64,000 nucleotides of DNA from Acanthochromis polyacanthus (Eukaryota > Chordata > Actinopteri > Pomacentridae): positions 33,734,067-33,798,066 of the forward strand of contig NC_067117.1 of assembly GCF_021347895.1 (NCBI RefSeq), written 5' to 3'. The notes beneath the pieces are model-generated. The model was not told where the DNA came from and searched no databases. It saw nothing but the letters and a program-made list of their open reading frames with translations. The number at the start of each line of letters is the position of its first letter. Within the stretch, counting starts at the first letter, position 1. This document shows, piece after piece, positions 1 through 12,682 of the stretch. The position numbers were made by a program, and so were the translations under genes.

Positions 1-340
1 ACAAATGAAAAATACAACAGGCCAGATCATTTTGATCTTATTTCAAGACAAGAAAACCACAACAAATTCAACATTTTACAAATTGTCAGAACCAGCCAAT
101 GGGATCGTTTCCCTCCAGATGGGTGGTGATGTAATGCTCTGTTTCTATAACAACACACAGCCAGCATCTGTCACACAAGTCCCTTTGTTGTTCATTGACC
201 ACAGCACAGGGAGTCAGTGTGGGAAACTCAGATCAAGCTCCTACTCACACTGACGACAAGACACGTGTCAAAAGACTCGACTGCATCTGGACAGCAGCAG
301 GATTATTGTCTGAAGTTATTTGACAAGCCAACAATAAACA
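1..340 (+). promoter_or_regulatory. S1 upstream module, copy 1
   Basis: This is non-coding sequence repeated almost unchanged at 11728-12055, 29150-29420, 35690-36020, 36480-36750 and 42835-43080, each time upstream of a her4-like promoter. It contains a SOX-like CTTTGTTG near 183, an RBPJ site TGTGGGAA at 218-225 and the palindrome GACACGTGTC at 260-269. The small reading frame across it is not supported as a gene, because the repeat is kept at the DNA level and has no start context or splice signals. Enhancer function is inferred from the motifs and position. Confidence 0.6.
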
Positions 341-573
341 TCAGCTCATAATATTAAATTAAAAAGTTGTGTGTTTATGAGGTAACAATATTGTTTTAAA
401 AAGCAAATTGTGAAAAATCTAAAATTTGATTAAATTATTCACCTTCAAACATTTCATGTCACCAGTGAAATTTTAAGTTTACCGCAAGAGAAACACAGAA
501 CAAACCTGAAAATACAAATTTCATTTATTCTGGATATGTTTGTTGCCAAGTTATTCCATCAGAGAAGATATTC

Positions 574-957
574 TCCCACGTGTGTGATCAGACTATAAGT
601 GTGTGCTCAGTCAAAGTCATTGATCCCAGCATCAGGCAGCACATCTGATCTCTCCACAGGGTCACCACTTTCTCAGATCCACACAGAGCTCAGTCAGTCT
701 CCCTCCATCTCCCCCCCAGTCCTCCACCTGTTCCCCTGAGATCTAACTATTGTCCCCCAGGCATTAATGACAGCATGTTGCTGCTCCACATGTCTCATTG
801 TCTCACAGAGCTCTCTGATTGGCTCACACTGTGGGAAACCTCAACCAGACCAAGACCCACACATTCATATGGAGATGTGGGACTATAAATAGGAGGGATG
901 AAACCAGCACACATCACATTCTCTCTACACAGACCTCTACAGCTCACACATCCAACC
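574..957 (+). promoter_or_regulatory. Proximal promoter P of her4-like copy 1
   Basis: An E-box CACGTG lies at 577-582, an inverted CCAAT box (ATTGG) at 818-822, an RBPJ/Su(H) site TGTGGGAA at 830-837 and a TATA box TATAAATA at 884-891. The start codon is at 958. A second RBPJ-like TGTGGGAC lies just upstream of the TATA box. This arrangement is typical of Notch-activated Hes/her promoters; the CACGTG could serve autoregulation. The same block precedes all eight gene copies. Confidence 0.8.
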
Positions 958-1552
958 ATGGCACCTACAATCACTGCAGCAATGACCAATTCTCAGGAAC
1001 ATCTGACTCTGACCCACAAGGTAAATTGGACATTCATGGACACTTTAACATCATTCATGACAGCTTTATATGCTGAACACTATGCAGTCCTGAACACTTT
1101 CATTCATGACTTTGTTCTTCTCTCTGCAGCTCAGAAAACCTCTGGTGGAGAAGCTCCGCAGAGAGCGAATCAACAGCAGCATTGAGCAGCTCAAGTCTCT
1201 CCTGGGTCCAGAGTTCCTCAAACAGCAGCCAGACTCCAAGATGGAGAAAGCAGACATCCTGGAGATGACAGTTTGCTTCCTGAGAAGACTGCTGCAGCAG
1301 CATCAAGCAGTCAACACAGCAGTTGTGGATCAGGGCTACTCCAGCTGTGTCAGAGAGGTGATGAATTTCCTGTCCAAGGAGGAGGTGAAGACACAGTCCC
1401 AGAGAAGACTGTTGAACCACTTCAGCAAGCTGCAGCCGTCCTCTGAAAACAACCTGACAGAGGCTGACTTCTCTCCTCTCAGCTCCACAGTCCAGAGCAG
1501 CATCACCAAAGACAAGAGTCCAGTCAACAGCGCCCTCTGGAGGCCGTGGTAG
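958..1552 (+). CDS. hes5: HES5/her4-like bHLH-Orange-WRPW repressor, copy 1 (161 aa)
   Basis: Exon 1 is 958-1020 (MAPTITAAMTNSQEHLTLTHK minus its last residue, K, fills 21 codons), the intron 1021-1129 (GT..AG, phase 0) and exon 2 1130-1552. The basic region begins LRKPLVEKLRRERIN at residue 22 and includes the Hes-type proline at 25. The helix-loop-helix runs to about residue 78, followed by an Orange domain around GYSSCVREVMNFL and the C-terminal Groucho/TLE-binding tetrapeptide WRPW. Proteins of this family are nuclear Notch effectors that repress proneural genes. The start is the only ATG that precedes a consensus donor in frame. The MAPTIT/MTPTIT-type N terminus favours fish her4 over her15, so HES5-like is safe and the exact paralogue name is not. 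Its 5' and 3' flanks match the Orange-less copies, so this unit is a mosaic. Confidence 0.9.
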
Positions 1553-2494
1553 ACACCTGCACACTGGACTTACTACCAGACAGCATCTAATGACCACATT
1601 GGTCAAAGATTACTGGACTGAATTCTATGAATTTCATGAACTTGTTCTTCTCTATGTACAGAAGGTTGATTTGTTTTTGTTCTTTGTGTAAAACAACATT
1701 TCCTGAGGAAACGACAGCAACAATATCTATCAAGATAAGAAAGAAAACATGTTGTCATGTATGTTGCATGAACCTAATCTGATTGCATTTGCAATTACTA
1801 GCTCCTGTCATATTTCATTTGTTGGTAATTGTATGGTGACCTTTGCCATCTTTTAATAGTTATTGATCGCTGTGATAAAACTATTTCTTTCTGCTGGAAG
1901 GACAAATTGTCAAAATGAACAAAAAGCTGATCTATTGTAAGATCCACATGTTTATCCTTTAATTCTAAAAGGTTTGCTTCATGTCAAAATGTTCCTACTT
2001 TTGTGCTTTGCTGTGCATTATACAGTTGTGATATTTCTTAACTCTTGTTAAATATTGATCATAGTGATCTAAACACATCGTTGTCTTTTTAATCAGTTGT
2101 TGAAACTTTTCCTGTTGTATGGGATGAGAAAATGATCTGTTTTAAGATTAGTCATTTTATCCAGTTCCTGCAAAAGATTAGTTTAATGTTAAACTGTCAC
2201 AGTTATGCAGTGACAATGGATTTTTTGACATTTTAAAAGTCAATTCAAATTCTTTCCTATTGAGAATGACGACATGTTTTAGGGTCAGTCGCTCAATATG
2301 AGTTTTTTTTTTCTCCATTTGGGAGAAAAAAAACAAATGCTGGGAGTTCTTTGTCTTTTATAAAGACAGTTGTTCCTTTACTCTGTATGAGTACACTGTG
2401 TCTTGTAGAAATCTACAAGTTCTGGTTGTGATGTATCATCACCTGTTGTTGGAGCTTCATCCTTCAAGTGGCTCATTGAGTCTTGTTCAATAAA
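1553..2494 (+). other. 3'UTR of copy 1 with conserved hairpins and poly(A) signal
   Basis: The palindrome TGACCACATTGGTCA (1591-1605) can form a 6-bp stem soon after the stop. Near the end, CTTGTAGAAATCTACAAG (2402-2419) forms a perfect 7-bp stem with an AAAT loop, and GTGATGTATCATCAC (2428-2442) forms a 6-bp stem. The poly(A) signal AATAAA is at 2489-2494. The same order recurs downstream of other copies, with compensatory changes in the diverged ones. Confidence 0.65.
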
Positions 2495-2890
2495 CAAAGA
2501 ATGTCAGCAGAAAAATGTCTGTTCTCGTGTCATTTTAAGTTGTAATTACCTTTGAAATAATGATGAAAAACTGATTGTCTTCCTAATATGAATTTTCAGT
2601 TCATTGATAACAATCTCCATCATTATTTCAATATTTGGCTTACATGTTGTTATAAAATGTGTCACATTTTAACATACAGTTATAAAAGTTTAGTGTAAAA
2701 CACATAATTGTAACATGGTTCAGTTCAGACTTTTGATGAGCAGGTATTATCAATGTCATTTCACTCTGCTCACATGAAGTATGTGAAGTCATCACACATG
2801 TACACTACCTGTCAAAAGTTTGGACACACCGTCTCATTCAGTGGTTGTTATTTAGTTATTTTCTACATTGTAGATTAATATGACTGCAAT

Positions 2891-4069
2891 ATGGCGGCAG
2901 GCCGAGACAAGCAGGGTGGAGAGCCTCTGTCTTTGGCTAAAATTAAACCTGAAATATACACCACTGCTGATGGCAAAAGCATTGTGGAAGATGTGATGTT
3001 GAATTTTTTAGTGGTTAAAATGAAGACAATGGCACAAGATGAATTGGTGCTTTTAACAACAAGTCACTTTTCATCTGAATGGATTGCGAACTCAAAGAGA
3101 ACTCTGTTTGAACTCTGTCCTGGGTCTACACAGCGCAATATTCAGCACAGAGGGGAACAAAAAGACGCAAGTAATGTCAAGAGTTGCCTTGCTTTGCTAA
3201 ACGAACTTGGTGACAACATTCCCCGCTTTGTGTCGCATCATCTGGATGAGTTGCCTCCTGTGTCATTTAATAGCATTGATGTTTCGTGTTTACTCGCCAA
3301 AATTGAGAAGCTGAGTGCGGATGTGACTGCTTTGAAGCAAGGAATGAATGGGCAGGTGAAAGTTTCTGCTGATCTCTGTACGGCTTCTGAGGTCCTACGC
3401 CGGCGTCTGAGCGTGGTGGAGCAGCGTGACCTGTCTCCGGGCAAGGCTACCGGCTTCACAGTGTTACCGGCCGCCCCACATGTCTCCTGCCATGGCGACA
3501 CGCCGGCGGTGGACACGGAGTGCACGTCTGATGTACACGCTCAGCATGGGCTCCCGAGTGGGAGCAGTTCCGTGCGTGATGGTCCTACAACGGAATGGTT
3601 GGCTGAGGAGGATGCTAACGCAGCGGCTACAGCAGCTACTTGGTCCACTGTGGCAAAACGCCACAGACCACTGGCTGCTACTACGCTGGAGAGACCCAAA
3701 CCCCGGTTGAACAGGCCAATGCAGCGGGAAAAGAGAAGCGTTGTTGTCGGTACTGGCCCGGGTAACAATATTCGAACTGTGCGGACTAAAATGGTGAGTG
3801 TTTTTGCTCCAAAGTTTACGCCTGAACTAGAAGCGAGCGCACTGTCACTTTACTTGAAAGACAAACTTGGGCGTGAAGTTATGTGCTCAAAGATTGTGAC
3901 AGCACAGAGCCGATATAGCTCGTTTAAAATTACTGCAGAGTGTGATGATATTAAAGAAATGTACGATCCGGCTTTGTGGCCAGAAGGCGCGTTTGTGCGG
4001 CGTTTCTATGAGATGCGTAAACCAAAAGCAGTTCCAAGAAATACAATGCTAAATGCACCTGGGATGTGA
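2891..4069 (+). CDS. LINE ORF1 protein (392 aa)
   Basis: The reading frame is open from an ATG ten bases after the element's 5' edge to a TGA at 4067-4069. Residues around 133-156 (LLAKIEKLSADVTALKQ) have a short coiled-coil pattern. The C-terminal part (FAPKFTPELEASALSLYLKD to FVRRFYEMRK) resembles the nucleic-acid-binding C terminus of fish LINE ORF1 proteins. No CCHC knuckle is visible. It presumably acts as an RNA-binding chaperone in the retrotransposition particle. It is intact, although the partner ORF2 is dead. Confidence 0.75.
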   Translation: MAAGRDKQGGEPLSLAKIKPEIYTTADGKSIVEDVMLNFLVVKMKTMAQDELVLLTTSHFSSEWIANSKRTLFELCPGSTQRNIQHRGEQKDASNVKSCLALLNELGDNIPRFVSHHLDELPPVSFNSIDVSCLLAKIEKLSADVTALKQGMNGQVKVSADLCTASEVLRRRLSVVEQRDLSPGKATGFTVLPAAPHVSCHGDTPAVDTECTSDVHAQHGLPSGSSSVRDGPTTEWLAEEDANAAATAATWSTVAKRHRPLAATTLERPKPRLNRPMQREKRSVVVGTGPGNNIRTVRTKMVSVFAPKFTPELEASALSLYLKDKLGREVMCSKIVTAQSRYSSFKITAECDDIKEMYDPALWPEGAFVRRFYEMRKPKAVPRNTMLNAPGM

Positions 4070-6127
4070 ATGACAATGAAATAATGAAAGTTACATCATA
4101 TAACTTTCGAGGATTGCGCCTGGGTCAGACAACAGCAGATAAAGTCCGACGGCACGTTGTTGACCAGCTGTTAGAGAGCGTGGACGTTCTGTGTATCCAG
4201 GAGACCTTTCTTTCGAAACAGGACCTGGGCAATCTGAACTCTGTGAATGTTGACTTCCATGGGGCAGGGGAGTCTACAACAGACTTGAGTTTGGGGATTG
4301 TGCACGGTAGAATACCTGGAGGTGTGGCCATTATGTGGCATAAAAAATATGATCCTTTTATTGATGTGATTAGACTGAATGTTGATTGGTGTATAGGTGT
4401 TAAAGTTGCTCGCAATAATAATGCTTATATTATTCTGAATGTTTATACTCCATTTGAATGTCATGATAATGAGGCTGAATATTTGCAAAGACTTGCTTTT
4501 ATTGGTTCTTTTATTGAAGAAAGTGACTGTACAAGTATATATGTTATGGGTGATTTTAATGCAGATATTTCAGATGATAAGTCTTTCTTTGGTCAACATT
4601 TGATTCAGTTTTGTTTGGACAATAAGCTGAATCTGTCAACTAAGGTTTTCCTACCAAGTGACAGTGACACTTATGTCAGTGAAGCCTGGAATACAACCTC
4701 ATGGCTGGATCACTGCATTTGTACTGCAGATGCTCATGAGGCTATAGAAGAGGTTGAGATTATGTATGGGATGGCAACAGCAGACCACATACCAGTTGGT
4801 ATTACACTGAATGTTGAGAGTCTTCCCAAACAAACACATGTTGAGAATCATACAAGAGAAGGAAAAGTGGAGTGGTCCAAGCTCACTGAGTGTGACCTAC
4901 AGTATTATCATAACCTAACAGAAATGAGCTTGGGTAGTATCCCTATCCCATATGATGCTTTAATGTGTGGTAATATTAACTGTGGTAGTCCTAACCATAG
5001 CAAAGATCTGTGCAATATGTATGATCTAATTGCTGCTGGACTAAGGGATTCAAGTATCCCATTTTGTAAAATAAGGCTTAGACAACAAAATATCCAACCA
5101 GGATGGAATGAGCATGTGAGGAAACATCATCTACATGCTATAGAGGCATTTATAAATTGGGTTGCTGTAGGTAAACCAAGGACTGGTCCAGCATTTGAAC
5201 TTAAAAAACAGGCTGATAAACAGTTTAAATATGTGCTGCGATATGTTAAGAGATCTGAAAACAATTTTAGGGCTGATTCTCTGGCCCCAAAATTGTTGAA
5301 ATATGAGGTGAAAGATTTCTGGAGAGAAGTTCAGGTGATGAATGCATCTAAAGTTCCACTGCCCTCCACTATAGATGGAGTGTCTGGGCCAGACAATGTA
5401 GTTGAGCTTTGGAGAAAGCATTATAGTGATCTTTTTAACTGTGTTAAAAGTGAACAGTTTGCTATTGGTAATCTCCCCTCTGACAATGTAGTCATCACGA
5501 CAGAGGAGGTGTCTGATGCCATTGAGACTTTGTCATTAAATAAATCTTGTGGCTTGGATCAGATTACAGCAGAGCACTTAAAATTCGCTAGTCACAGAGT
5601 TGTAGTATTACTTGCTTTGAGTTTTACTGCAATGTTAATTCATGGTACTTTGCCCAGTTCTATGCTGTCTGTTCTGCTTGTCCCTGTAGTCAAAGATAAA
5701 ACTGGGAAAATCTCTAGTATTGACAACTAGAGGCCCATCGCCCTGGCCAGTGTAATATCCAAAGTTTTTGAAATTATATTAATGAATAAATTTCAGAGCT
5801 TTTGTACTACTACTGATGAGCAGTTCAGCTTCAAAAGGAAACATGGGACTGATTTGTGCATTTATGCCCTGAAGGAGGCAGTAAGGAAGTACAGAAGGCA
5901 AAATTCCACCATGTTTCTGTGCTTCCTTGATGCCTCCAAGGCTTTTGACCGCATTAACCATGGCAAACTGTTCACTAAATTACAGCGTTGAGGGGTTCCT
6001 CCCTACCTAATCCGGGTCCTGCATTTTTGGTACACACATCAAACAATGCAGGTCAGATGGGGTGGAGTAACATCCAGCCCTTTTTCTGTCACAAATGGGG
6101 TGAGGCAGGGTGGGATTTTGTCACCTA

Positions 6128-7763
<1,636 letters not shown>

Positions 7764-8880
7764 TATGCTCTTTAACCTTTACATGGACGATCTCTCACAT
7801 AGATTAAAGAGTTGTAAGACAGGCTGCATGATGGGGGAGAGACTTTTAAACCACCTGCTTTATGCAGATGACTTGGTTATTATGTCACCCTACTCTGCAT
7901 GCCTGCAGCAGTTGCTCACAGTCTGCTCTGAATACGGGGAGCAGTATGATATCAAGTTTAACTCCAATAAGAGCGTTGTGATGGTCGTGAAGACTAAAGA
8001 ACAGATAAAGACAGTGTTTCCTGAGTTCTCCTTGTCAGGAGGGCCGTTGGCTGTGGCGGATAAGGTGAAATACCTGGGTCACATCATCAGGAGTGACCTC
8101 TCCGATGATGATGACATCTAGAGGCAGTATTGTAAACTGTATGCTCAAGCAAATATGCTGGCGCGAAAGTTTGGATTCTGCACAGAAAATTGTAAAATTG
8201 CATTGTTTAAAGCTTTCTGCACACCACTTTACACTGTGCACTTGTGGTGCTGCTACACTAAAGCTAAATACAACAAGCTGCGTGTTGCCAACAATGATGC
8301 TTTTAGGCTCCGATTGAAGGTTCCTCGCTGGAACAGTGCCAGTTTCCTTTTTGTGCTAAATAATGTGACTACATTAAACGCTGTTATAAGAAATTTTATT
8401 CACAGATTTATAACAAGACTGATGGTTTCTCAAAATGAAATTATAAATGTTTTTATAAATCTAAAGCGGAGCAGTGTCATGTACAGTTCTGAGCTCTGGA
8501 GTCACTGGAGAGACTGCTTATATGGATTATAATTGTTGTTGGTTTTTGTCTGTTGGTGTTTTGTTTGTTTTTATATGGACCGTTACTGTGTCTGAAATAA
8601 ATAAATAAATAATACTGAAGACATCAAAACTATCAAAGAATACAGATGGAACTATGTTGTAAACAAAAAAAGTGTTAATCTTCAGGATAAATCTACAATG
8701 CAGAAAATAATACAAATAAATAAAAACACTGAATAAGAAAGTGTGTCTAAACTGTTGACTGGTAGTGTATTTTGAAGACTCTACTGCTGCTCAGTTCATT
8801 TCATATATTTATCAGTTTCAGGTGCTTTTTGTAAACATTTGAAAGGCAATGATCTCCCTCCTCAAAGAGGTCACACGTTG

Positions 8881-9050
8881 CATCTAATGTGATGCATAAT
8901 GAGGCACACTTCTATTGTTCCTGCAGTGAAAGCAGTGGAAGGACAGAGTGTGGGAAACCAGATCAAACTCACTCACAGAGCCCCTGTGGAACAATCCATC
9001 CAGACCTTTGCCCTGAAGGGACAGAGGCTTAAAAGGAATCCGACTCCAAA
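8881..9050 (+). promoter_or_regulatory. Module A (POU/SOX/RBPJ-like), copy 1
   Basis: In order it shows ATGCATAAT (8892-8900, POU/octamer-like), GGCACACTTC (8903-8912), CTATTGTTC (8912-8920, SOX-like) and TGTGGGAA (8949-8956, RBPJ), then a conserved tail ending in AATCCGACTCCAAAAAC. Ten versions occur in the window, four of them diverged or broken. The motif cluster suggests a neural-progenitor Notch enhancer; this is inference. The short frame starting MRHTSIVPAV in each copy is a by-product of the repeat. Confidence 0.65.
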
Positions 9051-9654
9051 AACTTCTCCTCCATCATGCTGTTGGTTGTTCCTCAATTTTATAAAGAATC
9101 ATCACTTTTTTGAACATTGTCATTTCATTTTGTGAACCTTGAATCAAGATATTTACCATAAGATGTTTGAGATTATTTAATTTGTGGAGTGGAACCAATG
9201 ACAAGATCTGAAGAAATGAGAGGAAGAAAAGTGGAAACCACAGAAACCATCACACTGAGTATTTTTACATCACTCGTCAGATTTAATAATCATCTGATAT
9301 TTTCCAACAAAGACGTTCAGTCTTACTAAAACCCTTCATTGCTGGTTGGAGTCCAAATGAAGGAGCTTCCCTGTCACTGAGGTGATTCAGAAACTCTCTC
9401 TGAATTTGTCTAGAATGAACAAAAGAGCAGTCAATAAAAGAAGAGGATTGTTTGTAGTGAATATCAGTAGAGCACTAAGATGTTGTTCTTTCCAGTGAGT
9501 GCAGGTTGATGCTGACAACTCAGATTATTTAATCAGATGAAGGATCATTTTGTTGATACTCATCAATTGTTGGTACATTTTCAACAACAATCTCTAAAAG
9601 GTCAAAAGGAAAAACTATTGAAATTGGACAATCCTGTTTAATACGTCACACATA

Positions 9655-9800
9655 TTCTCTGAGTGGACAGAGCGTCTGAGAGGTGGAGATCTGAGTGGTA
9701 AGTGAGTCTGATTAGCATCCTTAACCACTACAGCAGCAGACTGTTGTCCAGTGGGATTTGGCACACTTCACAACCAGCTGTCTCAACCTCTCCTCCTCAT
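9655..9800 (+). promoter_or_regulatory. Module B, copy 1
   Basis: This is repeated non-coding sequence with TACGTCACAC, GTCTGATTAGCATCCTTAAC and GGGATTTGGCACACTTCA. It recurs at 15715, 17207, 22617 and 33595. A diverged single-copy relative at 55365-55520 keeps TGATTAGCATCCT and TTGGCACACTTCA, which points to constraint. Confidence 0.45.
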
Positions 9801-9949
9801 TCATAAAACTGGAATGTTCAGCTACAGTATATTTACTTTCCACTGCCGTGGCTTTAATACGGAGGTGCAGACATAGTATTATTATTATTGACAACCCATG
9901 TAGTTTTGACTCGATTTGAAAGTTTCATCAAATGGTTGAACAACCAATC

Positions 9950-10170
9950 ATGTAGTTTCCCTCCAGATGGTTGGTGACGTCAGGTTGTGTCTGTGTTAAA
10001 GCACACCACCAGCATCCGTCACAAAAGCTCCTTTCAAAGCCCTTTTGTGCTGCACTGACCACTTCATTCACACACTAAGTGTGGGAAACTCAGAGCAACT
10101 TTCTACTCACACCAACGATGGAGCACAAGACAGAGGACACACCTGCTGCATCTGGACAAGATGACGTTGT
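9950..10170 (+). promoter_or_regulatory. Module C, copy 1
   Basis: It is a paralogue of S1: it shares TTTCCCTCCAGATGG, CCAGCATC(C/T)GTCACA and an RBPJ site TGTGGGAA at 10080-10087. It recurs at 17508-17728 and 33893-34118. A CRE-like TGACGTCA lies near 9976. Confidence 0.45.
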
Positions 10171-10340
10171 CTAATTTAAACACAAATACAAAAACACCAT
10201 GGAAATGCCACGCTGTTCTCCTGTGGTATGCAGCACCAAAAAAATAACAAAAAAACTGACTGCTTTTAAGAAAAAGTTGTTTAAATTATACACATGAGAT
10301 GCCTGCAGACAAAATGCTTTTAACATGTCTCAATAGAATA

Positions 10341-10343
<3 letters not shown>

Positions 10344-10401
<58 letters not shown>
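10344..10401. repeat. (TA)n microsatellite
   Basis: There are about 29 TA repeats. The duplicated unit has a longer tract at 34288-34361, so the locus is length-variable between paralogues. Confidence 0.95.
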
Positions 10402-10406
<5 letters not shown>

Positions 10407-11512
10407 CTGGGAAACGATTAAAAATCTCCAACGTGATTAATTGCATGATTTTTCTACAATTAATTATTGTGCGTAAAATTAAATAATGAACTTAAAACGT
10501 AGTGTATTCTGCATTTTGATTTAAAAGTACTGCTACATGAACAAAAAATAATTTACATTTGATTTGCAAACACTTGAAACAAATAAAGTGCTTTTTAACA
10601 GCAGTATTCTGTTCACTCTGTAGCAGCTAAAATATTTCTTGTAAATCTCAACCTAAACATTGATGTAATCAAATGTCTGATGTAAAGCGCACCAGACGAC
10701 TCTTCAGGCAGCAATGCAAAACTTTCTCTAAATCTAATTATGGGAAACTTGGAGTTCACTTACAGCTTTCCTTCTCACTCGTTCTCAGCTCTGTATTCTT
10801 TTCCTCTGTTCAGATTGCAGAGTCACTGTTGCTCTTGAGCTCAATTTAGGATCAGTTCTCCTCCACAGGTACATTGTCCAAGATTGTCTGAAACAGAGAA
10901 ACAAAACACACGTGATGTGATGTCTTCATGTCTTTCACAAAACAAAAGCACACAAGGTCCCTGATGTTCCAAAATGTGTGACAGATATGATGATGGAATG
11001 TTGAAGTGTTCCACTACATATGCTGACATGTAGGACATGGAACATATCTGAGAAAACAATCTGAGGTTTAGAGATTCAATCTCTGTTCTTCTGCCTGTTG
11101 TCAAAAATCAACACTATTAAACGTTACATGTGATAACTGGGGATGATTCAGATGATGTCATATCTGGCCACTGTATTCCTGACTGAGAGCAATAAAAGGT
11201 TTAGAGAACCATCTCCTAACTCTAATGACTGGCTTTACTTAGCCAACTGCATTCTGTCGTAGTGTGACGTCCACATTCTGTCACACTAACTCTGACCTGA
11301 ATGGACAACAACATGGACTCATTGGGATCTAAAGTTTTAAACTAGAGAACCAAACATGATATTTGATCTTTAAGTATGAATTACTTAAGTGAAAATTTCA
11401 CATGGAGCTTGTGTATCCACTTTTTAATGTTAACAAAGGTCACTCACTGCCTGTGCCAAACTGGACCTTCCAGTCAGTTTGCAAAGCGGCACATGTCTAT
11501 TTTATGTTAATA

Positions 11513-11680
11513 CAACAAGTGTGGGAAAACTCTGGAGAACAGAGATGACTGGAAATGACACAGACTCCACCAGCAGACACTTAATTCTCCAAAGAGAATT
11601 GGCACACTTCAGGAAGCTGCTGTCCTCCCAGGAATCCTCCCACCCTCAGAGCTGAAATGTGGAACCAGCTGATGGTCACA
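11513..11680 (+). promoter_or_regulatory. Module D, copy 1
   Basis: An RBPJ site TGTGGGAA (11520-11527) is followed by TTCTCCAAAGAGAATTGGCACACTTCA. Near-identical at 35475-35645; diverged versions at 28890-29060 and 42430-42720 keep the GGCACACTTCA block. Confidence 0.5.
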
Positions 11681-11699
11681 AATCAGTCACGATCACAAC

Positions 11700-12055
11700 C
11701 AGAGGTTTAAAATGTACAACAGTGATCACAAATGAAAAATACAACAGGCCAGATCATTTTGATCTTATTTCAAGAAAAGAAAACCACAACAAATTCAACA
11801 TTTTACAAATTGTCAGAACCAGCCAATGGGATCGTTTCCCTCCAGATGGGTGGTGATGTAATGCTCTGTTTCTATAACAACACACAGCCAGCATCTGTCA
11901 CACAAGTCCCTTTGTTGTTCATTGACCACAGCACAGGGAGTCAGTGTGGGAAACTCAGATCAAGCTCCTACTCACACTGACGACAAGACACGTGTCAAAA
12001 GACTCGACTGCATCTGGACAGCAGCAGGATTATTGTCTGAAGTTATTTGACAAGC
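11700..12055 (+). promoter_or_regulatory. S1 upstream module, copy 2
   Basis: Nearly identical to the window's first 330 bases, with an RBPJ site TGTGGGAA at about 11945-11952. It marks the same position relative to promoter P. Confidence 0.6.
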
Positions 12056-12300
12056 CAACAATAAACATCAGCTCATAATATTAAATTAGAAAGTTGTGTG
12101 TTTATGAGGTAACAATATTGTTTTAAAAAGCAAATTGTGAAAAATCTAAAATTTGATTAAATTATTCACCTTCAAACATTTCATGTCACCAGTGAAATTT
12201 TAAGTTTACCGCAAGAGAAACACAGAACAAACCTGAAAATACAAATTTCATTTATTCTGGATATGTTTGTTGCCAAGTTATTCCATCAGAGAAGATATTC

Positions 12301-12682
12301 TCCCACGTGTGTGATCAGACTATAAGTGTGTGCTCAGTCAAAGTCATTGATCCCAGCATCAGGCAGCACATCTGATCTCTCCACAGGGTCACCACTTTCT
12401 CAGATCCACACAGAGCTCAGTCAGTCTCCCTCCATCTCCCCCAGTCCTCCACCTGTTCCCCTGAGATCTAACTATTGTCCCCCAGGCATTAATGACAGCA
12501 AGTTGCTGCTCCACATGTCTCATTGTCTCACAGAGCTCTCTGATTGGCTCACACTGTGGGAAACCTCAACCAGACCAAGACCCACACATTCATATGGAGA
12601 TGTGGGACTATAAATAGGAGGGATGAAACCAGCACACATCACATTCTCTCTACACAGACCTCTACAGCTCACACATCCAACC
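12301..12682 (+). promoter_or_regulatory. Proximal promoter P of copy 2
   Basis: The RBPJ site is at 12555-12562 and the TATA box at 12609-12616, with spacing identical to copy 1. CACGTG begins the block. Confidence 0.78.

Noticed and set aside
5..253. 82-aa frame ending ...GKLRSSSYSH, repeated in each S1 module
   Set aside because: The module contains RBPJ and SOX-like sites and is kept as DNA; start codons differ between copies.
795..989. 64-aa minus-strand and 85/95-aa plus-strand frames across promoter P, exon 1 and intron
   Set aside because: They overlap the promoter boxes and the true first exon in other frames.
1100..1606. Long minus-strand frames opposite exon 2 (up to 168 aa; same in every copy)
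   Set aside because: They are antisense shadows of the her4 coding exon, preserved only because the exon is, and without their own promoter or start context.
2286..2340. Possible palindrome TTTTTTTTTCTCC...GGGAGAAAAAAAA in the copy 1 3'UTR
   Set aside because: It is a low-complexity T/A run; the matching place in copy 4 lacks the second arm.
8899..9135. Repeated 78-aa frame MRHTSIVPAV... (also at 16436, 20460, 27721, 32844, 39209)
   Set aside because: It lies on module A, changes length between copies through frameshifts, and the preserved parts are transcription-factor words; no start or splice context supports translation.
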